Assembly: GCA_017991395.1 (NCBI GenBank)
Contig: JAGOQQ010000001.1
Coordinates: 1 to 33,863 of the forward strand
Origin: Minisyncoccota bacterium
Lineage (GTDB): Bacteria; Patescibacteriota; Minisyncoccia; Phycocordibacterales; UBA9973
DNA: 33,863 nt
Direction of reading: 5' to 3'
Position 1 is the stretch's first letter, and each line of letters starts with the position of its first letter. The notes beneath the pieces were generated by a model. It made no database searches and was not told the origin of the DNA. It saw only the letters and a program-made list of their open reading frames with translations. Position numbers and translations under genes: made by a program. Below, one piece after another: positions 1 to 8,301 of this stretch.

Positions 1-2576
1 ACACGTCCACGAACATTTTTTGAGAGAGGAATTTCAACTCCAGAAATATTGTCTTTTGAAAGACGCTTTCCTTCTTTACTTCCACAGTCTTTGTCAGTGA
101 TCATCACATCTTGTGACACATCCACGAGACGTCGTGTGAGGTATCCGGCCTTAGCTGTTGAGAGCGCAGTGTCCGCAAGTCCCTTACGTGAACCGTGAGT
201 TGTAATAAAGTATTCAAGCGGTGAAAGTCCTTCGATGAATGATGGAATAACTGGGAACTCAATTGTCTTACCTTGAGTGTTTTGAATAAGTCCTTTCATA
301 CCTGACATCTGTGAAAGTGATCCCATAGATGCTCGAGCACCTGAGATAATCATGTCGTATGTTGAACTATTTTTTTCGAGAGTTCCTGGAATGAACTTTT
401 CGATTTCTGCTTTTTTGTGTCCCCAAATTTCAATAAGTTTTTGATATTTTTCTTCGAGTGAAAGTAGACCTTCTTCAAATTGTCCAATGACTTCGAGTTC
501 TTCTTTTCGTCCTTGTGCAATGATGCCTTTCTTTTCTTCTGGAACACGCACACTATCAAGACTCCATGTCACACCCGCGCGAGTTGCGTAAGTATAACCA
601 AATTGCTTGATTGCATCAAGAACCTTTGGAGTATTGTCGATTCCATATTGACTAATGAGTTCATCTACAAGTGATGAAAGTCTCTTTTGTGTCATTTCCT
701 CATTTACGAATGGGAAATCATCTGGAAGAATTGTGTTGAAAATAAGTCGTCCTGGTGATGTTTCAAATATTTTTCCTTCAAAAATATTGTACTTTGCCTT
801 GTCTGTTGGAAGTACTTTGATTTTTGCACGCATTCCGATTTGTCCGTAGTCATATGCAGTGAGCACTTCGTTTGGACTTGAGAAAATATTTCCTTCTCCT
901 TTTTCTCCATCAACTGATTTAGTCATCCAGTATGATCCAAGCACCATGTCCATACGTGGGTGCACGATTGGATCTCCTGAAGCTGGCTTCAAAAGGTTTT
1001 TGTTTGCGGCGATAAGATCACGTGCTTCAGCTTGTGCTTCAACAGAAAGTGGAAGATACACCGCCATTTGGTCTCCGTCGAAGTCAGCGTTGAACGCTTG
1101 ACACACGAGTGGGTGCACTTGAATCGCATTTCCTTCAATAAGAATTGGGTTGAATGCTTGAATACCAAGTCGGTGAAGTGTAGGCGCACGGTTTAAGAGC
1201 ACATACTTTCCTTGAATAGATTCTTCAAGAAATGCCCATACGTCTGGATCTCCTTCTTCAATAAGTTTGTTTGCACCTCGAATATTGTGTGCGCGTTCAC
1301 TTGCGATAAGTTTTGAAATCACGAATGGTCGGAAAAGTTCAAGTGCCATGTGTTTTGGAAGACCACATTGGTTGAGCTTGAGTGTAGGACCGACAACGAT
1401 CACCGAACGTCCTGAGTAGTCCACACGCTTTCCAAGCAAGTTTTGTCGGAACAAACCTTGTTTTGATTTCAAGTTGTCTGAAAGTGACTTCAATGCACGT
1501 CGCTGTGATTGACTCATTGCTTGAGAATCACTTTGTGAGGCGATTGAGTTGTCGATGAGTGCGTCTACCGCTTCTTGCAAGATACGCTTTTCGTTTCTCA
1601 AGATTACATCTGGTGCACCAATTTCTTTCAATTTTTTGAGACGATTGTTTCGGTTGATTACTCGTCGGTACAGGTCGTTAATATCAGAAGTTGCATGTCG
1701 TCCACCATCAAGAGCCACCATCGGGCGTAGCAGTGGTGGGATCACAGGAAGCGCTGAGAGGAACATCCATTCTGGGCGAATGTGCGCGTGGATCATTGAT
1801 CGAAGAAGTGCAAGTCGCTTGTGGAGTTTTTCCTTTTCGAGTGCACTTGCTGTTTCAATCATTTGCTCAGTTTTTGCTTTGAGCTTTGGAAGATCCATAT
1901 TTTTGAAAATATTGTAAATTGCTTCCGCGCCAATTTGCGCTTCAAAACATGTTCCGTATTTGAGTGAGAAATGATGATATGAAATTTCGTTCAATACCTT
2001 CCCTTCATAAATATCACCAATTTCTTTTTTTGCACCAGTCAAAAGTTCTTTGAGTTTTTCACGATCAGCTTCATCATTTGCACCTTTTACTTTTGATTTG
2101 TATTCATTCTCGAGATTTTTGAGGATTGATTCTTTTTCTTCTTGATTCACTTTCGTGATCATGTACCCTGCAAAGTAAATTACTTTTTCAAGATCAGTGA
2201 TCGGCGTGTTCATCAAAATAGACATTCGAGATGGAACACCACGAAGGAACCAGATGTGCGCAACAGGCGAAGAGAGCTCAATGTGTCCCATTCGCTTTCG
2301 GCGAACGATTGATTCAGTGACTTCCACTCCACATTTTTCACACACAATATCCTTGTATCGAACTCGTCGATATTTTCCACAGTAACACTCAAAATCTTTT
2401 TCCGGTCCAAAGATTCGCTCATCGAAAAGTCCTCCTCGTTCTGAACGACCAGTTCGGTAGTTGATTGTTTCTGGTTTTGTGATTTCTCCATATGACCACT
2501 CGCGGATTCTCTCAGGAGATGCGAGTTTCAGACTGATTTGATCGAAGTCTGTTGTGTCGATAGTTTTTGAATTCAT
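1..2576 (-). CDS. rpoC: DNA-directed RNA polymerase beta' subunit (3' end outside window)
   Basis: This is the catalytic beta' subunit of RNA polymerase, read on the minus strand from ATG at 2576 and running off the left edge, so about 858 residues of the N-terminal part are present. The N-terminal zinc site is visible (ECYCGKY followed by VCEKCG). The absolutely conserved Mg-binding loop NADFDGDQM lies near 1065-1090 and provides the three catalytic aspartates. Other hallmarks are GKRVDYSGRSVI, RAPTLHRLGIQAF and, near the edge, FITTHGSRKGLADTALSTA of the bridge/trigger region. It follows rpoB after 35 bp, the usual rpoBC order, with no promoter visible between them. No frameshift or insertion is seen in the part present. 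Confidence 0.97.
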   Translation of the reverse strand, partial: MNSKTIDTTDFDQISLKLASPERIREWSYGEITKPETINYRTGRSERGGLFDERIFGPEKDFECYCGKYRRVRYKDIVCEKCGVEVTESIVRRKRMGHIELSSPVAHIWFLRGVPSRMSILMNTPITDLEKVIYFAGYMITKVNQEEKESILKNLENEYKSKVKGANDEADREKLKELLTGAKKEIGDIYEGKVLNEISYHHFSLKYGTCFEAQIGAEAIYNIFKNMDLPKLKAKTEQMIETASALEKEKLHKRLALLRSMIHAHIRPEWMFLSALPVIPPLLRPMVALDGGRHATSDINDLYRRVINRNNRLKKLKEIGAPDVILRNEKRILQEAVDALIDNSIASQSDSQAMSQSQRRALKSLSDNLKSKQGLFRQNLLGKRVDYSGRSVIVVGPTLKLNQCGLPKHMALELFRPFVISKLIASERAHNIRGANKLIEEGDPDVWAFLEESIQGKYVLLNRAPTLHRLGIQAFNPILIEGNAIQVHPLVCQAFNADFDGDQMAVYLPLSVEAQAEARDLIAANKNLLKPASGDPIVHPRMDMVLGSYWMTKSVDGEKGEGNIFSSPNEVLTAYDYGQIGMRAKIKVLPTDKAKYNIFEGKIFETSPGRLIFNTILPDDFPFVNEEMTQKRLSSLVDELISQYGIDNTPKVLDAIKQFGYTYATRAGVTWSLDSVRVPEEKKGIIAQGRKEELEVIGQFEEGLLSLEEKYQKLIEIWGHKKAEIEKFIPGTLEKNSSTYDMIISGARASMGSLSQMSGMKGLIQNTQGKTIEFPVIPSFIEGLSPLEYFITTHGSRKGLADTALSTAKAGYLTRRLVDVSQDVMITDKDCGSKEGKRLSKDNISGVEIPLSKNVRGR

Positions 2577-2611
2577 AATAGTTTAAGTAGTGATTAGATT
2601 AATGTGTGCGA

Positions 2612-5600
2612 TTAACGATTTTGATCGTCTCTCTTTTGCAAATCAACATCGAGTGCAAGTCCTCTCAAATAATTGAGGAGCACGTTGAATGATGCTGGAA
2701 TACCTGGGTCTTTAATCACTTCACCCTTGATGATACTGTCAAATGTTGCTGATCGACCTTTGATATCGTCTGACTTAATAGTGAGCATTTCTCGAAGTGC
2801 GTGTGCTGCACCGTATCCTTCAAGTGCCCACACTTCCATTTCTCCAAATCTCTGTCCTCCACCTTGTGCTTTACCTCCAAGTGGTTGCTGAGTGATGAGA
2901 GAGTACGGTCCGATTGAACGCATGTGAATCTTGTCTTCCACCATGTGGTGCAATTTGAGAATGTACATATATCCCACCGCAATGTCTTGTTCAAACGCTT
3001 CTCCTGTGCGTCCGTCGTAGAGAGTTATTTTTCCGTTTTCTGGAAATCCTGCTTTTTTGAGTTCACCTTTGATTTCATCAATCGATGCTCCTCCAAACGG
3101 TGGAACGATTGCTTGATATCCAAGTGTGTGAGCGGCATATCCAAGATGCATCTCGAGAATTTGTCCGAGGTTCATACGTGATGGAACACCGAGTGGTGTA
3201 AGAATCACATCCACTGGAGTACCGTCTGCCATGTATGGCATTTCTTCTTCAGGTAAGATTGTTGAGATAACACCTTTGTTTCCGTGTCGTCCTGCGAGCT
3301 TGTCTCCCACTGAAATATTTCGAATTTGAGCAACCTCAATCACAATCTTTTTGATGATTCCTGATTCAAGCTGGTGACCTTGGTCACGTGAGAATATTTT
3401 TACATTGATAACACGTCCGCGCTTTCCGTGTTCAAGTCGAAGTGATGTGTCTTTTACGTCACGAGCTTTTTCAGCAAAGATAGATCGAAGAAGTCGCTCT
3501 TCTGGCGTGAGTTCTGTTTCTCCTTTTGGAGTAATTTTTCCAACGAGAATATCGTTTTCGCGAATTTCTGCACCAACACGAATGATTCCATCTTCATCGA
3601 GATCCTTGAGTTTTGCTTCACCAACGTTTGGAATATCACGAGTAGTGACTTCTGGACCAAGTTTCGTATCACGCACGGCACAAATATATTCTTCAATATA
3701 AATAGATGTGAACTTTGAATTTTTTACGAGGCGTTCTGAAAGAATAATCGCGTCTTCGTAGTTGTTTCCATTCCAACACATAAATGCCACACACACGTTT
3801 TGTCCAAGTGCGATTTGACCATTGTCTGATGTTGAAGTGTCTGCGAGCACATCACCTTTTTTCACTTTGTCTCCAAGGTTTACACTTGGGCGCTGATGAA
3901 AGGCTGCGAAGTTGTTGGTTCGAGAATATGCAACAAGAGTATATGTTTTTGATTTTCCAGATTTCCCTTCAACAGTAATTTTCTTTCCATCAACTTGTGT
4001 TACAGTTCCGTCTTCTTCCGAAAGGATGACACGTCCTGAATCTCGTGATGCGACTTCTTCAATACCGGTCGCAACAAGTGGAGCTTCTGGCACGATACAT
4101 GGGAGTGCCTGCTTTTGCATGTTACTTCCCATGAGTGCTCGGTTTGCGTCGTCGTGTTCGAGGAACGGAATCATTGATGTAGCGATTGAGAACGCTTGGT
4201 TTGTTGCAACATCAATAAAATCAATTTCACTTCGATCAACAAGTCCTGGCTCTGTTTTTACACGAGCTTCAACTTTTTCATCAAGCAAACTTCCCTTTTC
4301 ATCATAACGAACACCTGCGTGCGCAATGTTGTATTTTTCTTCTTCAAGCGCGTTCATATACACCACTTCGCCAGTGATTTTTCCGTTCTTGACTTTGATG
4401 TATGGAGTTTCAATAATTCCAAATTCATCCACGCGTGAATAACATGACAAGTGCAAGATAAGACCAATGTTTGGACCTTCTGGTGTGTGAATAGGACACA
4501 CGCGTCCGTAGTGAGATGTGTGCACGTCACGAACTTCGAGACCTGCTCGCTCTCGAGTAAGACCTCCGGGTCCAAGTGCTGAGAGTGTTCGAATGTGTTC
4601 CACTTCCGCCAAGACGTTTTCTTGGTTCATAAATTGTGAGAGTTGGTTTGTGGTGAAAAATTCTTTGACTCTCGCTTGGAGTGGACGCTGGTTGATGATT
4701 TGAATTGGCATCGCACTTGTGACATCAATGGTAGACATTCGGTCTTGAATGTTTCGCTTGATTTGAGTCATACCCACACGAACTTTTCCTTGGAGCATTT
4801 CACCGACAAATCTAACACGTCGCTTTCCGAGGTGGTCAATATCGTCTGCTTGCGCACCTGGTGTTGCGTTCAATGTAAGCACATGGTTCACAATGAGCGC
4901 CACATCTTCTTTGGTGAGTGTGCGGTGTTCAAGATCTTTCTTTTCTGTACCTTTTCCAAAACGTTTGTTGAGAGAAAAACGTCCTACTGGTGAAAGGTCA
5001 TAACGCTCTGATGAAAAGAGTGTGTCAATAAATTCTTTTGCGTTGTCAGGAGTAGCAAGGTCTCCATCTCGAAGACGCTTGTAAATTTCGATGTATGAAT
5101 CATTGAGAGTTTTAGCCGAATCCTTCTCAATAGAAATTTTCATAAGTTTTTCAAATGCTTCATTGCCCTGTACGAGCTTGAGCATTGCCTCATCTGTATG
5201 AAATCCAAGCACACGTAGCAAAGACGTGATTGGGAACTTACGTTTTTTGTCGATGCGAACATAGAGTGTTCCATCTGCATCAGATTCTATTTCAATCCAA
5301 ACACCACGAGCTGGAATAATCTTTGCACCAAAAAGCTTCTTGCCTTTGATTTCAAGATCAGTGAAAAACACACCTGCACTACGTGCGAGCTGTGGCACAA
5401 TAACACGTTCAACACCATTAATAATGAATGTTCCGTGCGCAGTCATGAGTGGAATATCTGTAAGGAAAATTTCTTGTTCCTTTGATGGACCACCGATAAC
5501 TTTGTTGATGAGTTTTACTCGAGCTTTCAACTGACCTTCGTATGAAAGTTTGTTGACCTTTGAGTAGTGTTCGTCGTGTTTCGGTTCTGAAAGAGTGAAT

Positions 5601-5797
5601 GAGACGAATTCAAGTTGAAACTTTTTCTCCGAGTAATCATTGATTGGAGAAAATTCTTTGAATACGTCACGAAGTCCTTCTTCAACAAACCAACGAAAAG
5701 AACTGACTTGAGTTTCTAATAAGTTAGGAAATTCGACCAGGGGTTTTTTATACTTTGAGAAATATTTCTTTTCTCGTGCCTTTGTGGTTCGTGCCAT
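2612..5797 (-). CDS. rpoB: DNA-directed RNA polymerase beta subunit
   Basis: Beta subunit of RNA polymerase, 1061 residues, complete. It is shorter than the 1342-residue E. coli protein, as in other small genomes lacking the lineage-specific insertions. Core signatures are present: the fork/rifampicin region at about residues 384-420 (NQLSQFMNQ to GPGGLTRERAG), GRVCPIHTPEGPNIGLI, GQNVCVAFMCWNGNNYEDAI, the KITPKGETELTPEE segment, the GRHGNKGVIS motif and the C-terminal GGKAQGGGQRFGEMEVWALE clamp motif. The start at 5797 gives MARTTKAREKKYFSKYKKPL. In the rifampicin pocket, the positions equivalent to E. coli D516 and R529 are N and T, while H526 and S531 are kept. It is transcribed with rpoC from promoters at 5867-5994. 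Confidence 0.98.
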   Translation of the reverse strand: MARTTKAREKKYFSKYKKPLVEFPNLLETQVSSFRWFVEEGLRDVFKEFSPINDYSEKKFQLEFVSFTLSEPKHDEHYSKVNKLSYEGQLKARVKLINKVIGGPSKEQEIFLTDIPLMTAHGTFIINGVERVIVPQLARSAGVFFTDLEIKGKKLFGAKIIPARGVWIEIESDADGTLYVRIDKKRKFPITSLLRVLGFHTDEAMLKLVQGNEAFEKLMKISIEKDSAKTLNDSYIEIYKRLRDGDLATPDNAKEFIDTLFSSERYDLSPVGRFSLNKRFGKGTEKKDLEHRTLTKEDVALIVNHVLTLNATPGAQADDIDHLGKRRVRFVGEMLQGKVRVGMTQIKRNIQDRMSTIDVTSAMPIQIINQRPLQARVKEFFTTNQLSQFMNQENVLAEVEHIRTLSALGPGGLTRERAGLEVRDVHTSHYGRVCPIHTPEGPNIGLILHLSCYSRVDEFGIIETPYIKVKNGKITGEVVYMNALEEEKYNIAHAGVRYDEKGSLLDEKVEARVKTEPGLVDRSEIDFIDVATNQAFSIATSMIPFLEHDDANRALMGSNMQKQALPCIVPEAPLVATGIEEVASRDSGRVILSEEDGTVTQVDGKKITVEGKSGKSKTYTLVAYSRTNNFAAFHQRPSVNLGDKVKKGDVLADTSTSDNGQIALGQNVCVAFMCWNGNNYEDAIILSERLVKNSKFTSIYIEEYICAVRDTKLGPEVTTRDIPNVGEAKLKDLDEDGIIRVGAEIRENDILVGKITPKGETELTPEERLLRSIFAEKARDVKDTSLRLEHGKRGRVINVKIFSRDQGHQLESGIIKKIVIEVAQIRNISVGDKLAGRHGNKGVISTILPEEEMPYMADGTPVDVILTPLGVPSRMNLGQILEMHLGYAAHTLGYQAIVPPFGGASIDEIKGELKKAGFPENGKITLYDGRTGEAFEQDIAVGYMYILKLHHMVEDKIHMRSIGPYSLITQQPLGGKAQGGGQRFGEMEVWALEGYGAAHALREMLTIKSDDIKGRSATFDSIIKGEVIKDPGIPASFNVLLNYLRGLALDVDLQKRDDQNR

Positions 5798-5831
5798 ATG
5801 ATGTGTGTTCTATAAAAACGAAAAATTCAGG

Positions 5832-5847
5832 GGTAGTTAAAACTACC
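5832..5847 (-). promoter_or_regulatory. Inverted repeat in the rpoBC leader
   Basis: GGTAGTT and AACTACC form 7-bp arms separated by two bases, 35 bp upstream of the rpoB start codon and downstream of both candidate promoters. It could be an operator for a dimeric protein or part of an RNA fold. There is no U-tract, so it is not a terminator. Confidence 0.4.
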
Positions 5848-5866
5848 TTACTGTTTTCAAGGCTAA

Positions 5867-5895
5867 CTTATAAATGTTATTAACTTTTTTAGCAA
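5867..5895 (-). promoter_or_regulatory. Candidate second rpoBC promoter
   Basis: On the minus strand TTGCTA (5890-5895) and TATAAG (5867-5872) are separated by 17 bp. It lies about 70 bp upstream of the rpoB ATG and inside the leader of the stronger upstream promoter. A further stem (AGCAAT with ATTGCT) overlaps its -35 box. Confidence 0.45.
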
Positions 5896-5965
5896 TCTAA
5901 TCGGCTAATTAATTGCTTATAATAGATTGAAGCCACCAAAAACTCAATCAATTTCAATCACCCAC

Positions 5966-5994
5966 AGTATACGCCAAGCCCTATTCGATGTCAA
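5966..5994 (-). promoter_or_regulatory. Main candidate rpoBC promoter
   Basis: On the minus strand TTGACA (5989-5994) and TATACT (5966-5971) are separated by exactly 17 bp, close to the sigma-70 consensus. Transcription would start near 5959, giving rpoB a leader of about 160 nt. The promoter sits inside an inverted-repeat context (AAGCCC with GGGCTT). Confidence 0.7.
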
Positions 5995-6012
5995 ACTGGG
6001 CTTGTGTGGGTA

Positions 6013-6043
6013 CAAAAAGAGGCCTCGCGCATACGCGAGGCCT
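6013..6043 (-). terminator. Intrinsic terminator of the 100-residue membrane gene
   Basis: AGGCCTCGCG and CGCGAGGCCT form a perfect 10-bp GC-rich stem (6020-6043) with loop CATA. On the minus strand it is followed by a T-rich run (6013-6019). It insulates the rpoBC promoter just beyond it. Confidence 0.85.
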
Positions 6044-6050
6044 CACAATT

Positions 6051-6353
6051 CTACTTCCTTAAAGATCTTAGAAAACACCACATCCAGAGGGCAACTACAA
6101 GACCCATACCTACCGCAACGACAACGACGGCAGTTAGGAATTTTGTAAAATCTCGAAGATTCGAATTCGTGATTGAACTAAATTTGGGATGATTGACCAA
6201 TGCTTTTGCCGATGGGTAATAACAATCTCTCATCCACTTGAATTGTTTTGGAATATTGACGGTAAAAAACCTTTCAATATATCCAAAGATGAATCCGAGT
6301 AGCCAATCAGTTACATTTGAACCACTTTTAACTGCACTTGATACAGAAGCCAT
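6051..6353 (-). CDS. Small membrane protein of unknown function
   Basis: A 100-residue protein I do not recognise. The N-terminal half is polar to amphipathic with many aromatic residues. One clear membrane helix lies at about residues 70-93 (FLTAVVVVAVGMGLVVALWMW), followed by a short basic tail RSLRK, so the C-terminus is probably cytoplasmic. A strong promoter at 6377-6405 would start transcription about 17 nt upstream of the ATG, and a perfect terminator follows the stop codon, so it is a monocistronic unit. No Shine-Dalgarno sequence is visible. The well-formed transcription unit is the main reason to call it real. Confidence 0.7.
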   Translation of the reverse strand: MASVSSAVKSGSNVTDWLLGFIFGYIERFFTVNIPKQFKWMRDCYYPSAKALVNHPKFSSITNSNLRDFTKFLTAVVVVAVGMGLVVALWMWCFLRSLRK

Positions 6354-6376
6354 ATTGTGTGTTTTTGTTTAGATAT

Positions 6377-6405
6377 AGTATAGCACAAAAAGCTTGACAA
6401 GTCAA
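6377..6405 (-). promoter_or_regulatory. Promoter of the 100-residue membrane gene
   Basis: On the minus strand TTGACT (6400-6405) and TATACT (6377-6382) are separated by 17 bp. The -35 box overlaps the spacer of the promoter that reads the other way, so the two polymerases would exclude each other. Confidence 0.75.
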
Positions 6406-6422
6406 TATATTTGGTCTATAAT
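6394..6422 (+). promoter_or_regulatory. Perfect consensus promoter of the 71-residue gene
   Basis: TTGACA (6394-6399) and TATAAT (6417-6422) are separated by 17 bp, an exact sigma-70 consensus. The predicted start near 6429 gives a leader of about 13 nt. Confidence 0.85.
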
Positions 6423-6441
6423 ACAACAAATCCAAAATAAC

Positions 6442-6657
6442 ATGTACACAACAGATCAAATCCGCGCAATGGCGCAATCCGAAAATGATGGCAAAAAAAG
6501 AGCGATGCTCTTGACTCTAAAAGGCAAAAGCGAGCGAGTAGAGCTTGCAAATATGGCTTTTATGGTCGAAAAAACTTCGGGAAAAGTCATCCCCAACGAT
6601 AAAAACCAACCCGCCTTTCAAGTAGAAGACATACTTGAAATTTCATTCAAAGAATAA
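6442..6657 (+). CDS. Hypothetical small cytoplasmic protein
   Basis: A 71-residue protein I do not recognise, beginning MYTTDQIRAMAQSENDG and ending ILEISFKE. It is soluble, with an alternating hydrophobic pattern after residue 20 that suggests a small beta-rich domain (RAMLLTLKGKSERVELANM). The frame is open further upstream, but the ATG at 6442 is the only start downstream of the consensus promoter. There is no Shine-Dalgarno motif. A perfect promoter for so small a gene suggests high expression. Confidence 0.7.
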   Translation: MYTTDQIRAMAQSENDGKKRAMLLTLKGKSERVELANMAFMVEKTSGKVIPNDKNQPAFQVEDILEISFKE

Positions 6658-6895
6658 TGCAATGCCAGCAAAATACAAAGCTGACCGAATTAGGAACATT
6701 TCATATGGAGCTAAAAGCAGTAATCTAATGATGTTTATTCAAGTGAGAAAATTTATTTTTTTTACTAAAAAATATTTTCTCACTCCAGGAACAGAAAAAG
6801 TTTGCGATAATCACGTTGTTATTCCTCACAAAAAATCATCGTTGATAATACCATATGAAAAAATCCTTCTTGTAGACACAAGGAAGCGAAAACAA
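6658..6895. other. Gap with only a weak open frame
   Basis: About 240 bp between the 71-residue gene and the next terminator. An open frame from ATG at 6662 runs into the terminator hairpin at 6896 and ends at 6916. Its product (MPAKYKADRIRNISYGAKSS...) is basic and low in complexity and resembles no family I know. I do not call it a gene. The region may be a 3' untranslated tail. Confidence 0.4.
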
Positions 6896-6924
6896 AAACC
6901 CCGCACACATGTGTAGGGGTTTAT
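6896..6924. terminator. Bidirectional intrinsic terminator
   Basis: A stem of AAACCCC with GGGGTTT, extended inward by CACA/TGTG-type pairs, lies between the plus-strand 71-residue gene and the minus-strand trmD stop codon. T-rich stretches flank it on both strands. The trmD stop codon (6921-6923) is inside the outer stem. Confidence 0.75.
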
Positions 6925-7595
6925 TTTGTGTTCTTTTTCCACTCCTCAATTTCTTTGTGATTTCCAGACAAAAGCACTTTTGGTGTCTTATGTTTTTTAC
7001 CCTTCCATTCCAAAATTTCTGGCCGAGTATACACTTCTCCGGTTGATATACGTTCTTCTTCTCGTGAATCAAAATTTCCAAGCACTCCTTCGACTTGCCG
7101 AGAAATACAATCCATCACCACCATCGCAGGAAGCTCACCACCAGTAAGCACATACTCACCTATCGACACTTCTTCTGCTTTTAATATTTTCTTAACTCGT
7201 GCATCAATACCTTCGTATCGTCCACAAATCAAAATAATATCAGTATACTTTTTTTTGAGCACATCTTTTGCGTACTTTGTTTTAAAGAGTGTGCCACCTG
7301 GTGCGAAAAAAATAATTTTTGTTTTCCCTTTCGCCTTTTTTTGTGCACTTTCCACTGCTTTCAATATAGGTTCTGCGCGCATCACCATTCCTGGTCCGCC
7401 TCCAAATGGCCGATCGTCAATAATCCGTGAGACATTTCCATCTGGCCACACACGTTTAAATTTCCCCGTAACAAAATCACGAGGATTGTAGAAAGACACT
7501 TTTATTCTCTTTTCTTTTATTGCCCGTCCAATAATCGATTCATTCATATATGAATCAAATGAATCTCTGAACAATGTAATAACGTGGAATGTCAT
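6921..7595 (-). CDS. trmD: tRNA (guanine-N1)-methyltransferase TrmD
   Basis: A 224-residue SPOUT methyltransferase that makes m1G37 in tRNAs reading CNN codons, using SAM. It begins MTFHVITLFRDSFDSYMNES. The conserved motifs are IDDRPFGGGPGMVM, the SAM-knot segments ICGRYEGIDARV and SIGEYVLTGGELPAMVVMD, and the C-terminal EILEWKGKKHKTPKVLLSGNH. Length is close to the usual 230-250. The frame is open further upstream, but those codons translate repeat DNA and a terminator, so the start at 7595 is chosen. It lies downstream of rpsP and khpA, the usual neighbourhood, but rimM is absent and 258 bp with a terminator separate it from khpA, so it probably has its own promoter (TTGCAT-17-TATCCT, weak). 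Confidence 0.95.
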   Translation of the reverse strand: MTFHVITLFRDSFDSYMNESIIGRAIKEKRIKVSFYNPRDFVTGKFKRVWPDGNVSRIIDDRPFGGGPGMVMRAEPILKAVESAQKKAKGKTKIIFFAPGGTLFKTKYAKDVLKKKYTDIILICGRYEGIDARVKKILKAEEVSIGEYVLTGGELPAMVVMDCISRQVEGVLGNFDSREEERISTGEVYTRPEILEWKGKKHKTPKVLLSGNHKEIEEWKKNTK

Positions 7596-7598
7596 AAG

Positions 7599-7640
7599 GA
7601 TAGTAAGTAATAAGTAGCTAGTAGTTAGTAGGATAGTACG
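7599..7640. repeat. TAGTAAGTA-type low-complexity repeat
   Basis: A 40-bp run of TAGTAAGTA/TAGCTAGTAG words directly upstream of trmD. The same word family occurs at 24841-24872, 25246-25280 and 30070-30098, always in intergenic DNA. Confidence 0.6.
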
Positions 7641-7670
7641 CAACACAAATAAATGCAACACGCCTATACA

Positions 7671-7700
7671 AAAAAATTCACCAAACTTGGTGAATTTTTT
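7671..7700. terminator. Bidirectional terminator between khpA and trmD
   Basis: AAAAAATTCACC and GGTGAATTTTTT form a perfect 12-bp stem with loop AAACTT. The built-in A and T runs make it work on either strand. It would end rpsP-khpA transcripts before trmD. Confidence 0.85.
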
Positions 7701-7853
7701 CTCTGCAAAATGCCCTGTCGAAAAGCGTTGCAGGCACTGATCTGTCTTGTTCAAATGAACATAGCGTAGACAAATCGTGTAAAACTTTATTTTTTAGCTT
7801 TGAGCTTTCCTGTTTCTTTCTTTAAACTTTTAGCTTTAAACTTTCAGCTCTAT

Positions 7854-8159
7854 CTAGATTCCTTTCAAATCTTCCATAGCGGCGTCAACTGAAGATGCGT
7901 GTGCACTTCCTTTTCCACCCTCTGGTTCGTTGATTTTCAGATTTACACGTGCATTGTTTTTCATTCCAATGACTCGAAGCAGAGTTCGAATTGCCTTCGC
8001 GGTGTTTCCTTGTCGGCCAATAATCTTACCCATATCTTCTGCGTTTACTGAAAGAGTAATCAACACTCCCATTTCGTCGACGGTCCGATCGATTTTCACT
8101 TCTTCTGGTTTATCGACCAGCGCCTTCACAACGTACTCGAGAAATTCTTTGTCCATCAT
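7854..8159 (-). CDS. khpA: KH-domain RNA-binding protein KhpA
   Basis: A 101-residue single-KH RNA-binding protein of the KhpA (YlqC) family, which acts with KhpB in RNA binding, cell-size control and small-RNA function. The GxxG loop is GKIIGRQG (about residues 44-51), followed by the typical NTAKAIRTLLRVIGMKNNARV. The N-terminus DKEFLEYVVKALVDKPEEVK is characteristic. Of two adjacent ATG codons (8159 and 8156) either may be used; a purine-rich GAGAAG lies 5-8 nt upstream. A longer reading from 8177 would bury that site. It follows rpsP on the same strand, as in most bacteria. The C-terminal EGGKGSAHASSVDAAMEDLKGI is a low-complexity tail. Confidence 0.93.
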   Translation of the reverse strand: MMDKEFLEYVVKALVDKPEEVKIDRTVDEMGVLITLSVNAEDMGKIIGRQGNTAKAIRTLLRVIGMKNNARVNLKINEPEGGKGSAHASSVDAAMEDLKGI

Positions 8160-8301
8160 ATATTCTTCTCTTTTCATTTTGTTGTTAATCTACTTGCAGT
8201 GCGTCGACCACAACTGCTGTATTTTTATTATAACAAGTGTTAACCTTGTTGCAACAAAATTTCACACGTGCGTGTGCATAAAAGAAAAACCATAGCGTGT
8301 G

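Noticed and set aside
6662-6916. Small plus-strand gene after the 71-residue gene
   Set aside because: No promoter or ribosome site of its own, low-complexity basic product, and it ends inside a terminator hairpin.
7596-7754. 53-codon N-terminal extension of TrmD
   Set aside because: It translates a terminator and TAGTAAGTA repeats. The TrmD fold starts at MTFHVITLF.
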